A stretch of 64,000 nt of DNA from Acytostelium subglobosum LB1 (GCF_000787575.1 NW_012236531.1:1139396-1203395), one strand, 5' to 3'. Shown: positions 22,157 to 34,111, counted from the first letter of the stretch. Notes: generated by a model not told the origin, from the sequence alone. Numbers and translations are program-made.

Positions 22157-22719
22157 TAATGTCTGTGCGATATAAATGTTTCCATCTAGGATTGCCTCAT
22201 TCAGTATAGAATTACAATCCAAAGTGCTTTGATATCGCTTGTAGAATATGTCGAATGTATCATTGTCCAGATCTTGGGCAACGACACAACTGGGATGTTC
22301 AAGGTATAGGCCACGTTTGATCTTGTCACGTAATAGTCCAAAATGTCCATTCTTTACAATATCACTACAAACAGTCCATTGTTCATATTTGAGCTTGTTC
22401 CAACTAATGTTAAGCCATCTTGACAACGACACGTTGTTGACAGTACTGATCACTGCTCTGCGAAATTGATCATTGTGTATCTTTTGGACTTCTGACCAAA
22501 TAGACCTCATCAACAATCTATTTCTGAATACAAACATTATAATATTAGTTGTCATTGTTGTCATTGAGGTTGTATTATAATATTTTATATATTTGATTGT
22601 TGATTGAAGCCTTTGAAAATGATTGATTGATGACTACCACCTGATTTAAATAATGATCATTTTAAACTATTTGTGTGTGAGTGAACAATCTAGATTTGTT
22701 AATTCATTAATTCAATACA

Positions 22720-25134
22720 TTATTTATTCTTGGTCACCTTTAAAGGTTGATGGTCATCATCGAGCTGCTCAATATCGTTGCTCTCTCCTCGTCCTCTCTT
22801 CTTGTTCTTTCCATTTCTATCAGTGTATTGTTTGAATATTGATTGAATGAGTGGATTTGACTTGTAGTTGGGACATCTTGATACACCTTTAAGTTGGAAG
22901 GTGGCACCAATATCCAACATATATTGTAACATCATAACATTATTACTCATTACCAAATCAACTGTATAGATTGGTAGTACCCAACACTTGATTCCAACTC
23001 TGTCCTCTTCACAAACATGTTTGAGTATGCAATCCAATGTTGGCCTGGGATCCTTATATGTGCACCTTCGATCATCGACGATGACTTTCTTCATTATCTG
23101 ATAGAAACCATCACGATTTGCATCTCGATTGGACTCGTAATAGGGGATATTGAGAGGCTCCATACCAAGTAAGATGGCCAGTTGTTCCGTGTTGCCTTTC
23201 ATTATTGCAGTTCGATGGATATATTCAAAATCGCCAGTGATCAATGATCGATGATTGTTGTATAGATGAGTGATGAGATGTGTCTGATTCGAATTGATCG
23301 CCTCACCAATACATTTGGAAATACCATGTAACATTGATAATACATCTTTGCCAGATTGTGATGATTTTGTGTTAAGTTGTTGTACATACTCGATGGCCAG
23401 TTCAACCAGCTTAATATCTCCATTACAACCAATTCGTTGAAAGAATGAATATGATTTAGAGGTGTGATGATCCATCAGCCATCTGAACATGTAGTGGTCC
23501 GGACGACCAGCCATAGCGAGATCAAACAATTGATCACCATCAAATTGTTTGAGTCCATATATGCGTTGGACAATATCGTGTTGACCAAGCTTCACAGAAA
23601 GTTTGAGCTGACATTGGTGATTGATCAGTGATGGTGTCTTCTCGAGAACATACTCCACGTGTTTGATATCGATAAACAATGGAGTGAACTTGATGATCTT
23701 GTTCGAGTCGGACAAGAAGAATTCGAGCATCTCAGTCGAACTCGCGAATAACCATGGTCTATGCGTATTTTCAAACATGATATTGTGTTCGTTGAGCATT
23801 ATGAGCACCTCCAGCTTGAGTGATCGTTTATGTGCTGACATGAACACGGGGTGTAGTGCACCATTGCAAAGGTCAACGAATAAAGGACGAAGTTCTGGTT
23901 TGGATGCCATAAATTGAATGAGTAACTTGGCTTGAGCCAGTGAGCCATGCTCGACTATACTGGAGATCAATGAGAATGATCTAAAATGATGAATCGATGC
24001 CAATAAAGGAATGAGTGCCAGATCGCCAGTTGATATGTATTCATTCAATATATGAATGATAAGTTTGTCCGCAACATAGTCCTTCGTCGGATCTATAAAT
24101 AGTAGGATCTTGATGATGTCCATTAGGTACTTGTCATCTTGAATTTCTTTCAATAATAATATGTCCTGATTGTTGTCATAGCCAATAATTCTTCTGGCAT
24201 CATCCTTGGACTTGGTGAGTGCGTCAGTGGCATGTTGGTCAGTGATTGGTTTCCGATTGATGAACTTGTATTTGAACATTTGTTCAAAGTGTGTCACGTG
24301 TTGGTCCACAGGCAAATTGGGGAGAAGGAGTAGTATATCGTTCAGGCCTGAATATCTATGATACTCCAATTGATCGACGATGAGGTCTGGCAATAAGTGA
24401 TCTATGAGCTTTTGGTCGCCAGTCATAAGGATGTAGTACTTGTAGGTTGGTATGAGTGAGCGGGCCATCTCGGAGACATGAGCTGGGACTGATAATGAAG
24501 TTGATGGCAGTAGTCCGTTCACAAGTCTGATCAGTTCGCTGGAGTGAGGCCCGATGATCGACTTGATAAATTCTAATTGATTGATTGATGATACAACGCA
24601 TGGGTTCTCCAATAGGAATTTGATCATATGGACACTCTTTGATTCAATGGCTGCACGTTGTATTGATTGATGATGGATCTTTAACTTGACAGGAAAAGTC
24701 TGATTGATCAATGTCTGTGTGATATGAATGTTTCCACTTTTGATTGCCCATTCAAGTACCACAGGATTTGTGAAACTTGTTTGATAATGAGTGTAGAACA
24801 TGTCGAAAGTATCATTGTCCATGTTATGGGTCAATATTTCGTTAATTGCCCAACTATCTAGATGCTCGAGGTATTGGCCACGTTTGATCTTGTCACGCAA
24901 TAGTCCATAGTGTCCATTCTTTACAATAGCTTTACAATCAGTCCAATGTCCATATTTGAGTTTGTTCAAACTAATTGAGAGCCAATCATATGAGTGACTA
25001 TGGTTGGCACTACTGATCACTGCTCTACGATATTGATCATCATGTATCTTGTAGATCTCTGAGAAAATAGTCCTCATCAGCATTCTATTTTTGAATACAG
25101 ACATAACACTATTTGTTATTGTTGTATCGCTCAT
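22720..25134 (-). CDS. Dictyostelid-type ankyrin-like repeat protein, intact copy
   Basis: A single exon of 804 residues. The N-terminus (SVMSVFKNRMLMRTIFSEIYKIH) is a short helical F-box-like segment, followed by many degenerate helical repeats of the kind seen in amoeba ankyrin-like families (NGHYGLLRDKIKRGQYLEHL, SKSVHMIKFLLENP, GQHDIVQRIYGLKQ, MLEFFLSDSNKIIKF). The tail is basic (NGKNKKRGRGE, KVTKNK). It has no catalytic motif. Such proteins are usually multi-copy in dictyostelids and their function is unknown to me. The adjacent broken copy downstream shows that this is a tandem duplication. The ATG at 25134 begins the conserved alignment between the two copies. Confidence 0.85.
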   Translation of the reverse strand: MSDTTITNSVMSVFKNRMLMRTIFSEIYKIHDDQYRRAVISSANHSHSYDWLSISLNKLKYGHWTDCKAIVKNGHYGLLRDKIKRGQYLEHLDSWAINEILTHNMDNDTFDMFYTHYQTSFTNPVVLEWAIKSGNIHITQTLINQTFPVKLKIHHQSIQRAAIESKSVHMIKFLLENPCVVSSINQLEFIKSIIGPHSSELIRLVNGLLPSTSLSVPAHVSEMARSLIPTYKYYILMTGDQKLIDHLLPDLIVDQLEYHRYSGLNDILLLLPNLPVDQHVTHFEQMFKYKFINRKPITDQHATDALTKSKDDARRIIGYDNNQDILLLKEIQDDKYLMDIIKILLFIDPTKDYVADKLIIHILNEYISTGDLALIPLLASIHHFRSFSLISSIVEHGSLAQAKLLIQFMASKPELRPLFVDLCNGALHPVFMSAHKRSLKLEVLIMLNEHNIMFENTHRPWLFASSTEMLEFFLSDSNKIIKFTPLFIDIKHVEYVLEKTPSLINHQCQLKLSVKLGQHDIVQRIYGLKQFDGDQLFDLAMAGRPDHYMFRWLMDHHTSKSYSFFQRIGCNGDIKLVELAIEYVQQLNTKSSQSGKDVLSMLHGISKCIGEAINSNQTHLITHLYNNHRSLITGDFEYIHRTAIMKGNTEQLAILLGMEPLNIPYYESNRDANRDGFYQIMKKVIVDDRRCTYKDPRPTLDCILKHVCEEDRVGIKCWVLPIYTVDLVMSNNVMMLQYMLDIGATFQLKGVSRCPNYKSNPLIQSIFKQYTDRNGKNKKRGRGESNDIEQLDDDHQPLKVTKNK

Positions 25135-25778
25135 CTTGGTATATATATTACTATGTTGATATTACTATGTTGAACTAATTTTAAGTGAGATATCTCACTA
25201 TTAACAATGAGCATTGCAAGTTGAATCGCAACTTCTTTGAAATATAGGTTTGCCTCATTTTGAAACTCACTGAAGCCTTGGAATTAGAAACATTGATTGG
25301 TTCCAGTATTGATGGTGTTGAGTTCATCAATCTATATGACACACACCAGCCTTTACTAGAAACTACAGTGTGAATTGATGATAAACACAACATGCTAGTG
25401 ATCACTCCACACCACACCACACCACACCACATCATCAATCACACACCCAACATGGATTTAATAACCATACTAGTACAACAAGTTAGAAGTTGTAGTATGT
25501 ATCTCTTTTAAAAGTGCGTTGATTGAGTGTACACTTATATGTGTAAGAAAGTGTGATTGTTGATGGAGTGAGGTCGGGGTTGAGTATTGAGGAAGGAGTA
25601 TGATTGATTGGAGTTGATGATGATGATGATGATAATGTGGAAGGATGGACTGGACAGGAGAGGACAGGACAATCAATAAGTCATTCATTAACTACTTGTC
25701 CATCATTATTTTATTATTATTAATATTATAATATAAGTTGTAAATAAATAAATAAATATTTATATAGGATTAGAAAGA
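25135..25778. other. Intergenic region between divergent genes
   Basis: It contains a CCACA tandem repeat (25407-25431) and becomes very AT-rich (ATT/AAT runs) just before the Cys-rich gene at 25779. Short open frames here have no domain. No RNA gene seen. Confidence 0.5.
25407..25431. repeat. CCACA tandem repeat
   Basis: About five tandem copies of the pentamer CCACA. Confidence 0.8.
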
Positions 25779-26960
25779 ATGAAGATAAATAATAATATAA
25801 TAATAACTATAATAATTTACTTATCTATTTATTTATTTGATTATGGATTGGCAGCATCCAATCAATGTACACCTCTAACTTGTATGGAGTTGGGTGAGAC
25901 CTGTGCATTGACAGGTCAAACATGTCGCACCGGTTATTACTGCAACTCTGCTTTGGACATGCCTACCTGTTTCCCTACCAACGCCGAGCTGGAAGATTGT
26001 AAAACAGACCCATACTGTGACAATGGTCTTGTATGTCTTACTGCCGACACTGATCAATATTGTTCAAACTCTGGATATCTTGGGTATGTGTAATTGAGTA
26101 CTCAATCATTTAATCGATCAATCATACTAACTTACTTCCTCAACCAATCAGTGCTAATGAGTCATGTATCCTACCAAATGAGTGCGCAAGAGGACTGAGC
26201 TGTGTGAATGGTACTTGCTCGAGGACTCCTCAAGATTGTATGGAGTATACTTGCCCCGCTGGCAAGTTCTGTGGATCAAACAAAGCTTGTGTACCTTATC
26301 TCAAGGATGGTGATTCTTGTACAAAGTCCACTTTGTGTATGATTGGATCATTTTGTTCATTCACTGGCACTGGTACCGAAGGAGTATGCACAGCCGCCTT
26401 CAGCAAAGGTGAAGGAGAGTCATGCAACAATGACAAGTCTTGTGATATCGGTGCGAACCTTGGTGTAAGTACTTACCTCATCCATTCATTCATTGACATC
26501 ATACTAACTTGTGAACTACCTGCAGTGCAAGAATGGAGTGTGCACATTGTATAACCCAACGGCAGACAACCAGGTGTTCTGTTTGGATGATAGTGCTTGC
26601 TTCAATGGTATTGAAGAGTGTATATGTACCAATGTGACCAATGGTGAGGGCAAGTGCCAGAAGATGTTGGAGCCCGGTGCTATCTGTGGCCAAGCCTACA
26701 AGGATCACCAAGCTTGTCTACAGAGCTCTGGATGTCCTATTCATATCCAGAATCCCAGCAGCCAGACCTCCTGCCAGATGAAGGCATGCACCAAGACTCT
26801 GTGCAAATACCAAGCTGCATGTCTACGCCAGGAGTTCTCATGTGCCATTGTCCTCCCAGGTGATGCCTGTCAACCCAACGATGCCAGCCATGTTGTCTCC
26901 ACCAAGTCAATGTTACCTATACTACTTCTTTCTCTTATCGCAACCATCAATCTTATTTAA
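25779..26960 (+). CDS. Cys-rich secreted protein, probably GPI-anchored
   Basis: Exons 25779-26083, 26152-26464 and 26526-26960 give 350 residues. The N-terminus (NNIIITIIIYLSIYLF) is a signal peptide ending near AASN. The mature part is dominated by short cysteine modules such as GETCALTGQTC, GYYCNSA, NGLVCLT, ARGLSCVNGTC and GDSCTKSTLC. The last ~18 residues (SMLPILLLSLIATINLI) are hydrophobic and preceded by small residues (NDASH), the form of a GPI-anchor signal. A cell-surface role is likely. Comparable Cys-module proteins are common in dictyostelids but mostly unassigned, and I cannot name a function. The ATG is embedded in extremely AT-rich sequence, typical of dictyostelid promoters. 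Confidence 0.87.
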
Positions 26961-26996
26961 ACATCCATCTATCCATCCATCAATCACTTACACGTC

Positions 26997-27002
26997 AATA
27001 AA
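26997..27002 (+). terminator. Putative poly(A) signal, Cys-rich gene
   Basis: AATAAA 36 bp after the stop. The convergent USP48 gene ends only about 83 bp further, so the 3' ends may overlap. Confidence 0.5.
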
Positions 27003-27084
27003 CAAACAGCATCTTCATCAATATGTATGTACAACATGTGTCTCTCTCTCTAGCTGTGAGGGAGAGTGAAGTCATTTATGATGT

Positions 27085-30000
27085 TTATAACATGATCGAT
27101 CCTTTGAATCCAGCCTCTGTCTCTTCGTCTAGATAATGTGATGGGGATGGGACGGAAGATAGTTAGATGGCACTGGAGTGGCGAGTCGCTCACTCAATCA
27201 ATCAATATCTTACCCATGAAGAAACCATCCAGGTCGTCCGATTGCTTCATCACTATGGCTTGCTTGGGAACCAATCCGTAGGATGACAACAGGTTCATAT
27301 CCTTATTCAAAGCCGTACCATTGTTAATATACAATTGCTGTTGGAATGTCGGAACCATCGTAATCGTGCAAATCAGTAACTTAAGCTGCTCCACCGTATA
27401 TGTATTGTCCACAGGTGATATCTCCATTCGTTTGTATGCTGGTCAGGTAATACGTGTCAGTCAATCAATGGGTCATTCAATCAACCTGTGATGTACATAC
27501 TTCTCTTAGTGATTGGAGGGTACTTGTAATACTTCTCATCCTTCTCGTTGTCTTTGTCTTTGATGATGTGAAGGTAGAGTGTCTCTTGCTCGAATGCCAC
27601 TTGCTTTTGTTGGAACTGCTCATCCTTGGCCTTGTGACAGTCTGCACATTGTGGCGTGTCGACCTCTCCATTCGCAATGGCGATCTCCACACCAACACCT
27701 TGATCCTTGCCAACCAACCCATAAATATCGACCAATATCCTCCAGACAGTGGCCGGCACAACGTTGAATGGTATGGCTTGAGTGGGTGTATCAGCCAGTA
27801 AGAACTGACTCTGAAGGTCCACCTTTAGCTTTGCCAAGTCCTCGATATGGTAGGCCAGCATAGCATGATCGCAGAGCAATGAGCTGTTGTCCAGTTGTCC
27901 AGGATGCACAGAGTTCTCCTCCTCATTGATATACTTCCACCATGTATCCAGCCATCCATTTGCCACCAAGTAATGTTGTCCACTTCCAAAGTTAGACTTG
28001 TATTGTCCATTCTTGAGCATCGCTACCAGCTCCCTCCTGAGTATGAGTGAGTACAAGCATGAGTATGAGTGAGGATGAGCATGAGAATGAGCCAGAATTT
28101 GGAACTTACAGTTTGGACCTCTCACTTTTGATGCGACCAGTCACTTGCTGTCTGAGTATGTCCTCCTCCAAGCACTTGGGGCATTCCTCGCATTCGTCAG
28201 TCTTGAGATCCTTCAGCTGGCGAAGTGAGTTGGACTTGATATGTTGCCACAGCTCCTCCCCAACAATCTTTCTCTCGCCATCATATATGCCCAACTGATC
28301 ATGATCACACAATATATCCACCAATGCACCCTTCTCCATCAATGATTGTTCATCACAGTTCTTCTTTGACCATTCTATATCCATGTTTGATCAATGGATG
28401 TTAGTGATGACGTCTCATACCTCCACTCCATCACTTCATCATTCATCAGACTTACCTTTGAACCATTGTTTGGATATGTAGTAGCCTTGCTTGCGACCTT
28501 TGACCGCACGGTCATTGGCTAATAGTTGCTCTTTGAGTGATGTGCCATCGGACTTGTCCTTGGTCGTGCTGAGCAGACTGAATAGACAGGTCTTGCAGTA
28601 ACTGTCGTTGGATAATTTCGGCGAGCCCTTGTGCATGTCGTACAGGATGTCCCAGAACTCCTTGCTCACACGCTTCATACTCGTCAGCTTGTTGGGATCG
28701 AGCGAGGCATGCTCACACAGCAGACTTGAGTTGTCGATGGGTCCATTCTCAAGGCCACCAATCCAGTTTGCCAGCCACTCACTCTCGATCCAATAGTAAG
28801 GCTTGGCCAATACATCATTCTTCTTCTTCTTCTCATCCTCGTCCACATCCACATCCTCCACCTGCTCCTGCTCCTGCTCCTCCTTGAACTGCATGATTGG
28901 TTCAAGATTACGCACGATGTCCTTCCTCTGTCTCCATTTCTCAACGGCCACGTCTATAGACTTCTGGAACTCCTCCACATCTTTGATGAATGATTGCTCT
29001 GATTCTGTGAACTCCTCCAACACAGTTTGATTGTGTGGTGCCAGTGGAGACTGTTGTTGATACACAGTCCTATTCTTCTTTGAGTATATCAACATATATG
29101 CGCTATGTGAAGTGACCGTTCCCTCCTTAATATCCTTTGCCTTCCTCTTCTCGCCCAATTGATCCTTTCCAATTCTCTCGTTAGGTATCTTTGTGATGTC
29201 CTCATCGTCAAACTCCCACCACTCTCCAGTACTGTCGCATGGTAAGTGTCAGGTAAGTGAATGTGATCGATCAAATGGATGCTTCCTGGATGGCTTACAC
29301 TTCATTCTTGATATGCGCCACATAATGTCCACTGGAGACCACAACACCTTTGTGCATTAGGATTGCAGTCAGCTCGTAGAGTGTATCAGATGTTTGATCA
29401 ATGTCCACATCGACATCCATTGCCGCTGCTTCATCCTTGCCACTGGTAGTAGAGGATGATGTTGATGTGTAGGGAGCCAACTCCAACTCGAGTGGGAATA
29501 TATAAGGATCGCTCAACTTCTTCTTCTTTGATGTCTCGCGATCAAACACATATCTCGTCAACAGCATGTTGAAGTGCAGCGGCAGCTTTGTGAGTTGTGT
29601 CGATCTCTGGAACTCCTGATTCTTCATACAATGTCTACACTGAAAGCTCAGTGTCTCCTTGGCCACATAGTCGTCCAATGATTGCTTCAATGTCTTCATG
29701 TTCTGTATGAATGGGAAGGGGGCGGGTGAGTATGGAATAGTTCCACTGATTGATCAGTCGACATAACAACATACATCAGTTCGTAGTGATACGTCGTAGA
29801 ATGTACTTGATACTGAGGAGCTCTTCTTGCAGCCAGTGCAGTAGGAGACGTGTTGGTATTGGCCTTGGTAGAGTTGGTCGATCAGGTGATGGTCAAGACG
29901 TGAGGATAACAGTCCAATGAACAAGTTGAAGAACTCCAGTGGGTCCTGTTGAAGATCGCTAGCAATCTGAAGACAATGAACGAGTGGCGATGGGTCCACG

Positions 30001-30732
30001 ACCTTCCTAGCCGACTGTTGCATGCAATAGAAGAGTGATTGTAACTGATGAAGGAAGCCTGTCTTGTCATTGCCATTGCCGTTGCCATTTCCATTGCCGT
30101 TGCCATTACCATTACCATTGCTATCAGCCTTGACATGGTCATCTGGTTTGATATCGATCACAACTTCATTTGCTCCATTGTTTGATTGATGATCGGGCTG
30201 AGGCTGAGGTTGATGTGCTGGCAACTTCAACTTGAATGATAGTATCTGTCGACGAAAGTGTGTGTTCATGAAGAGTACTTGAAGTACACTATTGAGGTAA
30301 CATGTAGCGCCTAGATTGCGCAGACCCATTGGTGTATTGTCAACTCTCTTTGCATGTCTAAGTATATCCTTGTGATGCAGTCTCATTATAGTAGTCTTTA
30401 CATAATCCTCATCCTCCTCATCCTCAATCCCAACTTCATTCTGTCCCATATTATGTAAACAATCTGGATTGTCAATGCAGTTTGCAGTTGGTCTCCCTGA
30501 TCATAGTGTGTATATGTTGGTTAATGGTCATTCATTCAATCAATCATGCATGATACATACTCTTTGTACATTCAATATTGATACGGAATGATGCTTGTAA
30601 CATTGGTTGAAGTTGATCATTTGAGAGTGTACCATCCTTCAAGGACATCAGGTCATCTATATCTACAGTCTTTACACATTGTTGTATATCTTTAAGCTTC
30701 CTTTTTGCTGCTGCTGCTGATTTTGAAGTCAT
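27085..30732 (-). CDS. usp48: Ubiquitin carboxyl-terminal hydrolase, USP48-like
   Basis: Eight exons on the minus strand: 30561-30732, 29775-30496, 29299-29702, 28456-29231, 28110-28374, 27501-28036, 27214-27438 and 27085-27128; 1047 residues, close to human USP48. It removes ubiquitin from proteins. The catalytic USP domain has the Cys box (LGATCYLNSVLQVLF), the zinc-binding FQCRHC, and the His box (VVSSGHYVAHI). Upstream, TANCIDNPDCLHNMG matches the USP48 entry motif. DUSP domains follow (YWIESEWLANWIGG...IDNSSLLCEH and HYLVANGWLDTWWKYINE). A ubiquitin-like domain precedes the tail ETEAGFKGSIML, supplied by a 44-nt last exon I inferred from splice phase. The start at 30732 is preferred over an in-frame upstream ATG at 30810, which would add only Tyr/His-rich leader sequence. 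Confidence 0.9.
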
Positions 30733-30835
30733 CTTGTATGTATGTATGTATGAATGAGTATATGTGTATATATAATCTCTATTCAAAGTGTGAAGTGAAT
30801 GAAGATCCAAGAGTGAGGGAGCTCTAAATTAAAAG

Positions 30836-30855
30836 TTGGAAATTCAAACTTCCAA
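30836..30855. promoter_or_regulatory. Near-palindrome in a 141-bp divergent promoter
   Basis: TTGGAA and TTCCAA arms separated by 8 nt lie between the start codons of USP48 (30732, minus) and the FNIP gene (30874, plus). Related AACTTCCA or AGTTGGA words occur upstream of several other genes, for example near 2462, 33970 and 34022. A regulatory role is inferred from position only. Confidence 0.3.
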
Positions 30856-30873
30856 TCATTCAATCATACAAAG

Positions 30874-32380
30874 ATGGAGATAATAAGTATCACTTTACAA
30901 AGATATATTATAAGTTATTTGGATAGGATTGATATATGTTGTTTATTGTTAACATCAAAGTCATTATATCAATTAAGAACTAATCTCATAAAGATATACC
31001 AATGCAACTGTGATCCAACCTTTATCCAAAATGGCCTGTCCATCTTCCATTCATGTCCCAATAATGAAAGTATGTTATGTTATAACATTGACCAATCAAT
31101 GATAAATCATTCACTCTAATCAATCAATCAATCATTCACTCCAATCAATCACTCAAGGGTTGATCGCTAAACATGCTGGACAATACTCTATTTATGAGAA
31201 TGATCAAACAGAATTGGTCGTAAGGTTCGCAAGAAACTTTACTGGTTTGATATCAAATGTGAAGTTCCCTGATGGATTGATCATTGATCATATTACATTG
31301 CCACCATTCTATATATATCCATTGGTGCCAGGTGATATACCATCAACAGTCAAGGTGTTGCGTGGAAACTTTCGAGATCCTCTAACCATTGGTGTAATCC
31401 CATCATCCGTCACATCATTATATATTCGCGACTATTACTATGAACTGGCTGCCAAGACCCTGCCAACCTCACTCAAACTACTATCGCTTGGCAAAGAATA
31501 CCAACATCCAATACATCCTGGAACACTTCCCGACTCACTCACCGTTCTGATGACGGGTGGCATGAATGCCATCGTCCCAGGTGCATTGCCAGCGTCACTG
31601 AAAGTGCTGATACTTGAAGATGCTTTCAATCAACCTCTGATGGCGGGCACTCTACCTTCATCACTCACGAAGCTCGATCTCAATTATAACTTCCAACATG
31701 AAATCCCTGCCTCGGGTGATCTCCCATCCGGCCTGCTCAGACTCTCATTCGGTCATCTCTATAACGCGCCATTGATGCCTGGTGTGCTGCCCCCGACGCT
31801 CATCAGGCTGAAGTTAGGGGCATGCTTCAATCGTGAGATACGAGTGGGTCTGCTCCCATCATCGCTTCAATCACTCAAGTTTGGATTCAACTTCAATCAG
31901 CACCTACCACCTGGTTGTCTGCCTCAATCACTCAAACATCTGACACTTGGTTGGGAATATATTCAGCTGATTACCGAGGACTCATTGCCAGCATCACTGA
32001 CATCTCTATGCTGTTGCAATAGATTGTTGATGCGTCATATCACACCAAACACATTCAAGCATTGTCATATACATACTGTTAGTATAATGGACAATGGCAC
32101 ATCAACGTCAATAGTAATACCAGATAGTATAATGTTCAACGAACATATAAGTACACTCAAGGTGTTCCGACCATTATCAGAACGAATACTTCTTAATCAA
32201 TACCTAAATACCTTTCATGCTCCCAATGTCAAGGCTGCAACAACTCTCATGATATATCCAATCAACAACAAGAATATCGATACAAGAATCATCCGACGTC
32301 TTGACTCATCACATTATCTTGTCTTGAAGCGTGAAAAATTCCACATCGGAAAGTTGACCAATAAACGCATCAACTCTTAA
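30874..32380 (+). CDS. FNIP-repeat protein (intact tandem copy 1)
   Basis: Exons 30874-31069 and 31158-32380 give 472 residues. The N-terminus (EIISITLQRYIISYLDRIDI, then LLLTSKSLYQLR) is a short F-box-like helix pair. The rest is about eight FNIP repeats, a leucine-rich-like ~22-residue unit peculiar to dictyostelids and some giant viruses: LPASLKVLILEDAFNQPLMAGT, LPSSLTKLDLNYNFQHEI, LPPTLIRLKLGACFNREIRVG. Repeat proteins of this kind are highly duplicated in social amoebae; a role in substrate recognition has been suggested but not shown. The following gene is a close tandem copy. The split-codon intron site is identical in both copies, showing that the duplication included the intron. Confidence 0.9.
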
Positions 32381-32477
32381 ACTCGAGTTTGGTTTGCCAT
32401 GTCAACAAACTAGCACAATCAAAAGTTCTAAACATGATCAGTTGTAAATAACTTTGTCAACAAGTATTCAATCAAAT

Positions 32478-33937
32478 ATGGAGATAATTAGTATTCCTTT
32501 ACAAAGATATATTTTTAGCTACTTGGATAGTAGTATTGATATATGTTGTTTATTATTAACATCAAAGTCATTATATCGATCAAGAAACAAACTCATAAGG
32601 CCTTGTCACTGCAATTGTTATCCCGTATTCATTCCAAATGGCATAGACATCTTCCACACATGCCCCAGAGAGAGTAAGCTATGTTACTATCATTCACTCT
32701 AATCACTCTAATCACTCTAATCACTCTAATCAATCAATCAACAAAGGGTTGGTCGCTAAACAAGATGGTCAATACACTATTTATGAGTGTGACCAATCAG
32801 ATTTCGATCTAAGGTTCTCAAATAACTTTAGAGGTTTGATGTCAAGTGTGAATCTCCCTCATGGATTCATAATTAGTCAGTTGACATTGCCACCATCCTA
32901 TCCTTATCCATTGGTGCCAGGTGATATACCATCAACAGTCAAGGTGTTGCGAGGAAGTATACAACGACCTATAAAGATTGGTGTAATTCCATCATCCGTC
33001 ACAGAATTATATTCACGACCACTACCATGAACTGTCAGCCGAGACCCTACCAAAATCACTCAAAGTACTATCGCTTGACTATGCATACCAACATCAACTT
33101 CAGCCTGGAACTCTTCCAGACTCACTCACCACACTGATCATGGGTTTCAGGCCAGGTACCTTCGTTCCAGGTGCATTGCCCACATCCCTGAAGGAACTTA
33201 GGATTGGAAATATGTCCAATATAGATGACACTCTACCGCTCTTAATGGCGAGCACGCTGCCACCATCACTCTTGGGTGGGCTCCCAACCACCCTGATCAG
33301 ACTGACATTCGGTTCCCTCTTTAATGCGCCATTGATGCCTGGTGTGCTGCCCCATTCGCTCATCAGGCTGAAGTTTGGATCACATTATAAAGTGAAAATA
33401 CCTATCGGTGTACTCCCATCAACGCTTCAATCACTCAAGTTTGGATTGTCCTTCAATTGTCACTTTCCACCCGGTTGTCTGCCTCAATCACTCAAACATC
33501 TGACACTTGGTTGCAACTATAAGAAACTGATTTCGGCAGACTCGCTGCCAGCATCACTTACATCACTATGCTGTGTCAATAGATGGTTGGAGGATCATAG
33601 AACTACAAACACATTTAAACATTGTCATATACATACTGTTTGTTTAATGGACAATAGCCTTACACCGTCACCAGTTATACCAGATCATACAATGTTCAAC
33701 GAACATATAAGAACACTCAAGGTGTTCCAACCACTATCAGAACGATTACTACTTTATGAATTCCTAAAGCCTGCCAAGGCACCAAATGTCAAGGCAGCAA
33801 CTCTCGTGATATACCCAGCCAAAGACAAGAGTATCGAACCAAGTACCATCCGACGTATCGACTCTCTATACTATTATCTTGTCATCAACAATAGAAACCA
33901 AACCAACATTCGAAGAAGGTTGCCAATCACCTCTTGA
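32478..33937 (+). pseudogene. FNIP-repeat protein, tandem copy 2 with frameshift
   Basis: Exon 1 (32478-32673) and exon 2 (from 32747) match copy 1 in length, intron position and sequence. Around 33010-33015 copy 2 reads TTATATTCACGAC where copy 1 reads TTATATATTCGCGAC, a loss of two bases in an AT run. The frame then stops at 33028-33030. Beyond it, the repeats continue open in the shifted frame to a stop at 33935-33937 (LPTSLKELRIGNMSN, LPHSLIRLKFGSHY, LPQSLKHLTLGCNYKKL). It is either a young pseudogene, a truncated protein of about 160 residues, or a sequencing error at a dinucleotide run. Its intron has gained a small tandem repeat. Confidence 0.75.
32693..32732. repeat. AATCACTCT minisatellite in FNIP copy-2 intron
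   Basis: Three full copies of the 9-mer (32701-32727) with partial copies on both sides. The corresponding intron of copy 1 has only the unexpanded sequence. Confidence 0.8.
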
Positions 33938-34111
33938 GTGAGTTGGTGACATGTCCAAACAAACTCCCAAAAGTTGGATATTTATTCGAAATGAGTGTTT
34001 GTTGTGAGGCGCGATGAACCTCAAACTTCCATTGATCAGATGACTTGTCTTCATTGAATCATTCATATAATCTAATTACAGATAGATATACACATACATA
34101 CATAATAAAGG

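Larger units (their letters stand above)
19917..22564 (-). pseudogene. Paralog of the 22720-25134 gene, broken by transposon and frameshift
   Basis: Reading the minus strand from the ATG at 22564, this copy matches its neighbour throughout (RRAVIS, NGHFGLLRDKIKRG, MARSLIP, HFEQMFKYK, ISTGDLALIPL, LKHVCEEDRVGIKCWVLP). It is interrupted twice. First, a short DNA element sits at 21910-22156. Removing it and one TA leaves ACATTATTGATC, encoding TLLINQT, where the neighbour has TLINQT. Second, near 20080 it lacks the seven bases ACCTTCC that the neighbour has after GCC. The frame shifts and stops at 20006-20008, although the original tail (KKRGRGG...KVTKNK, stop at 19917-19919) is still readable in the other frame. 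Everything else is open, so the damage looks recent. An assembly gap inside the element leaves some doubt. Confidence 0.8.

Noticed and set aside
32749-33030. Independent small gene of 93 codons
   Set aside because: It is exon 2 of the second FNIP copy up to its frameshift.
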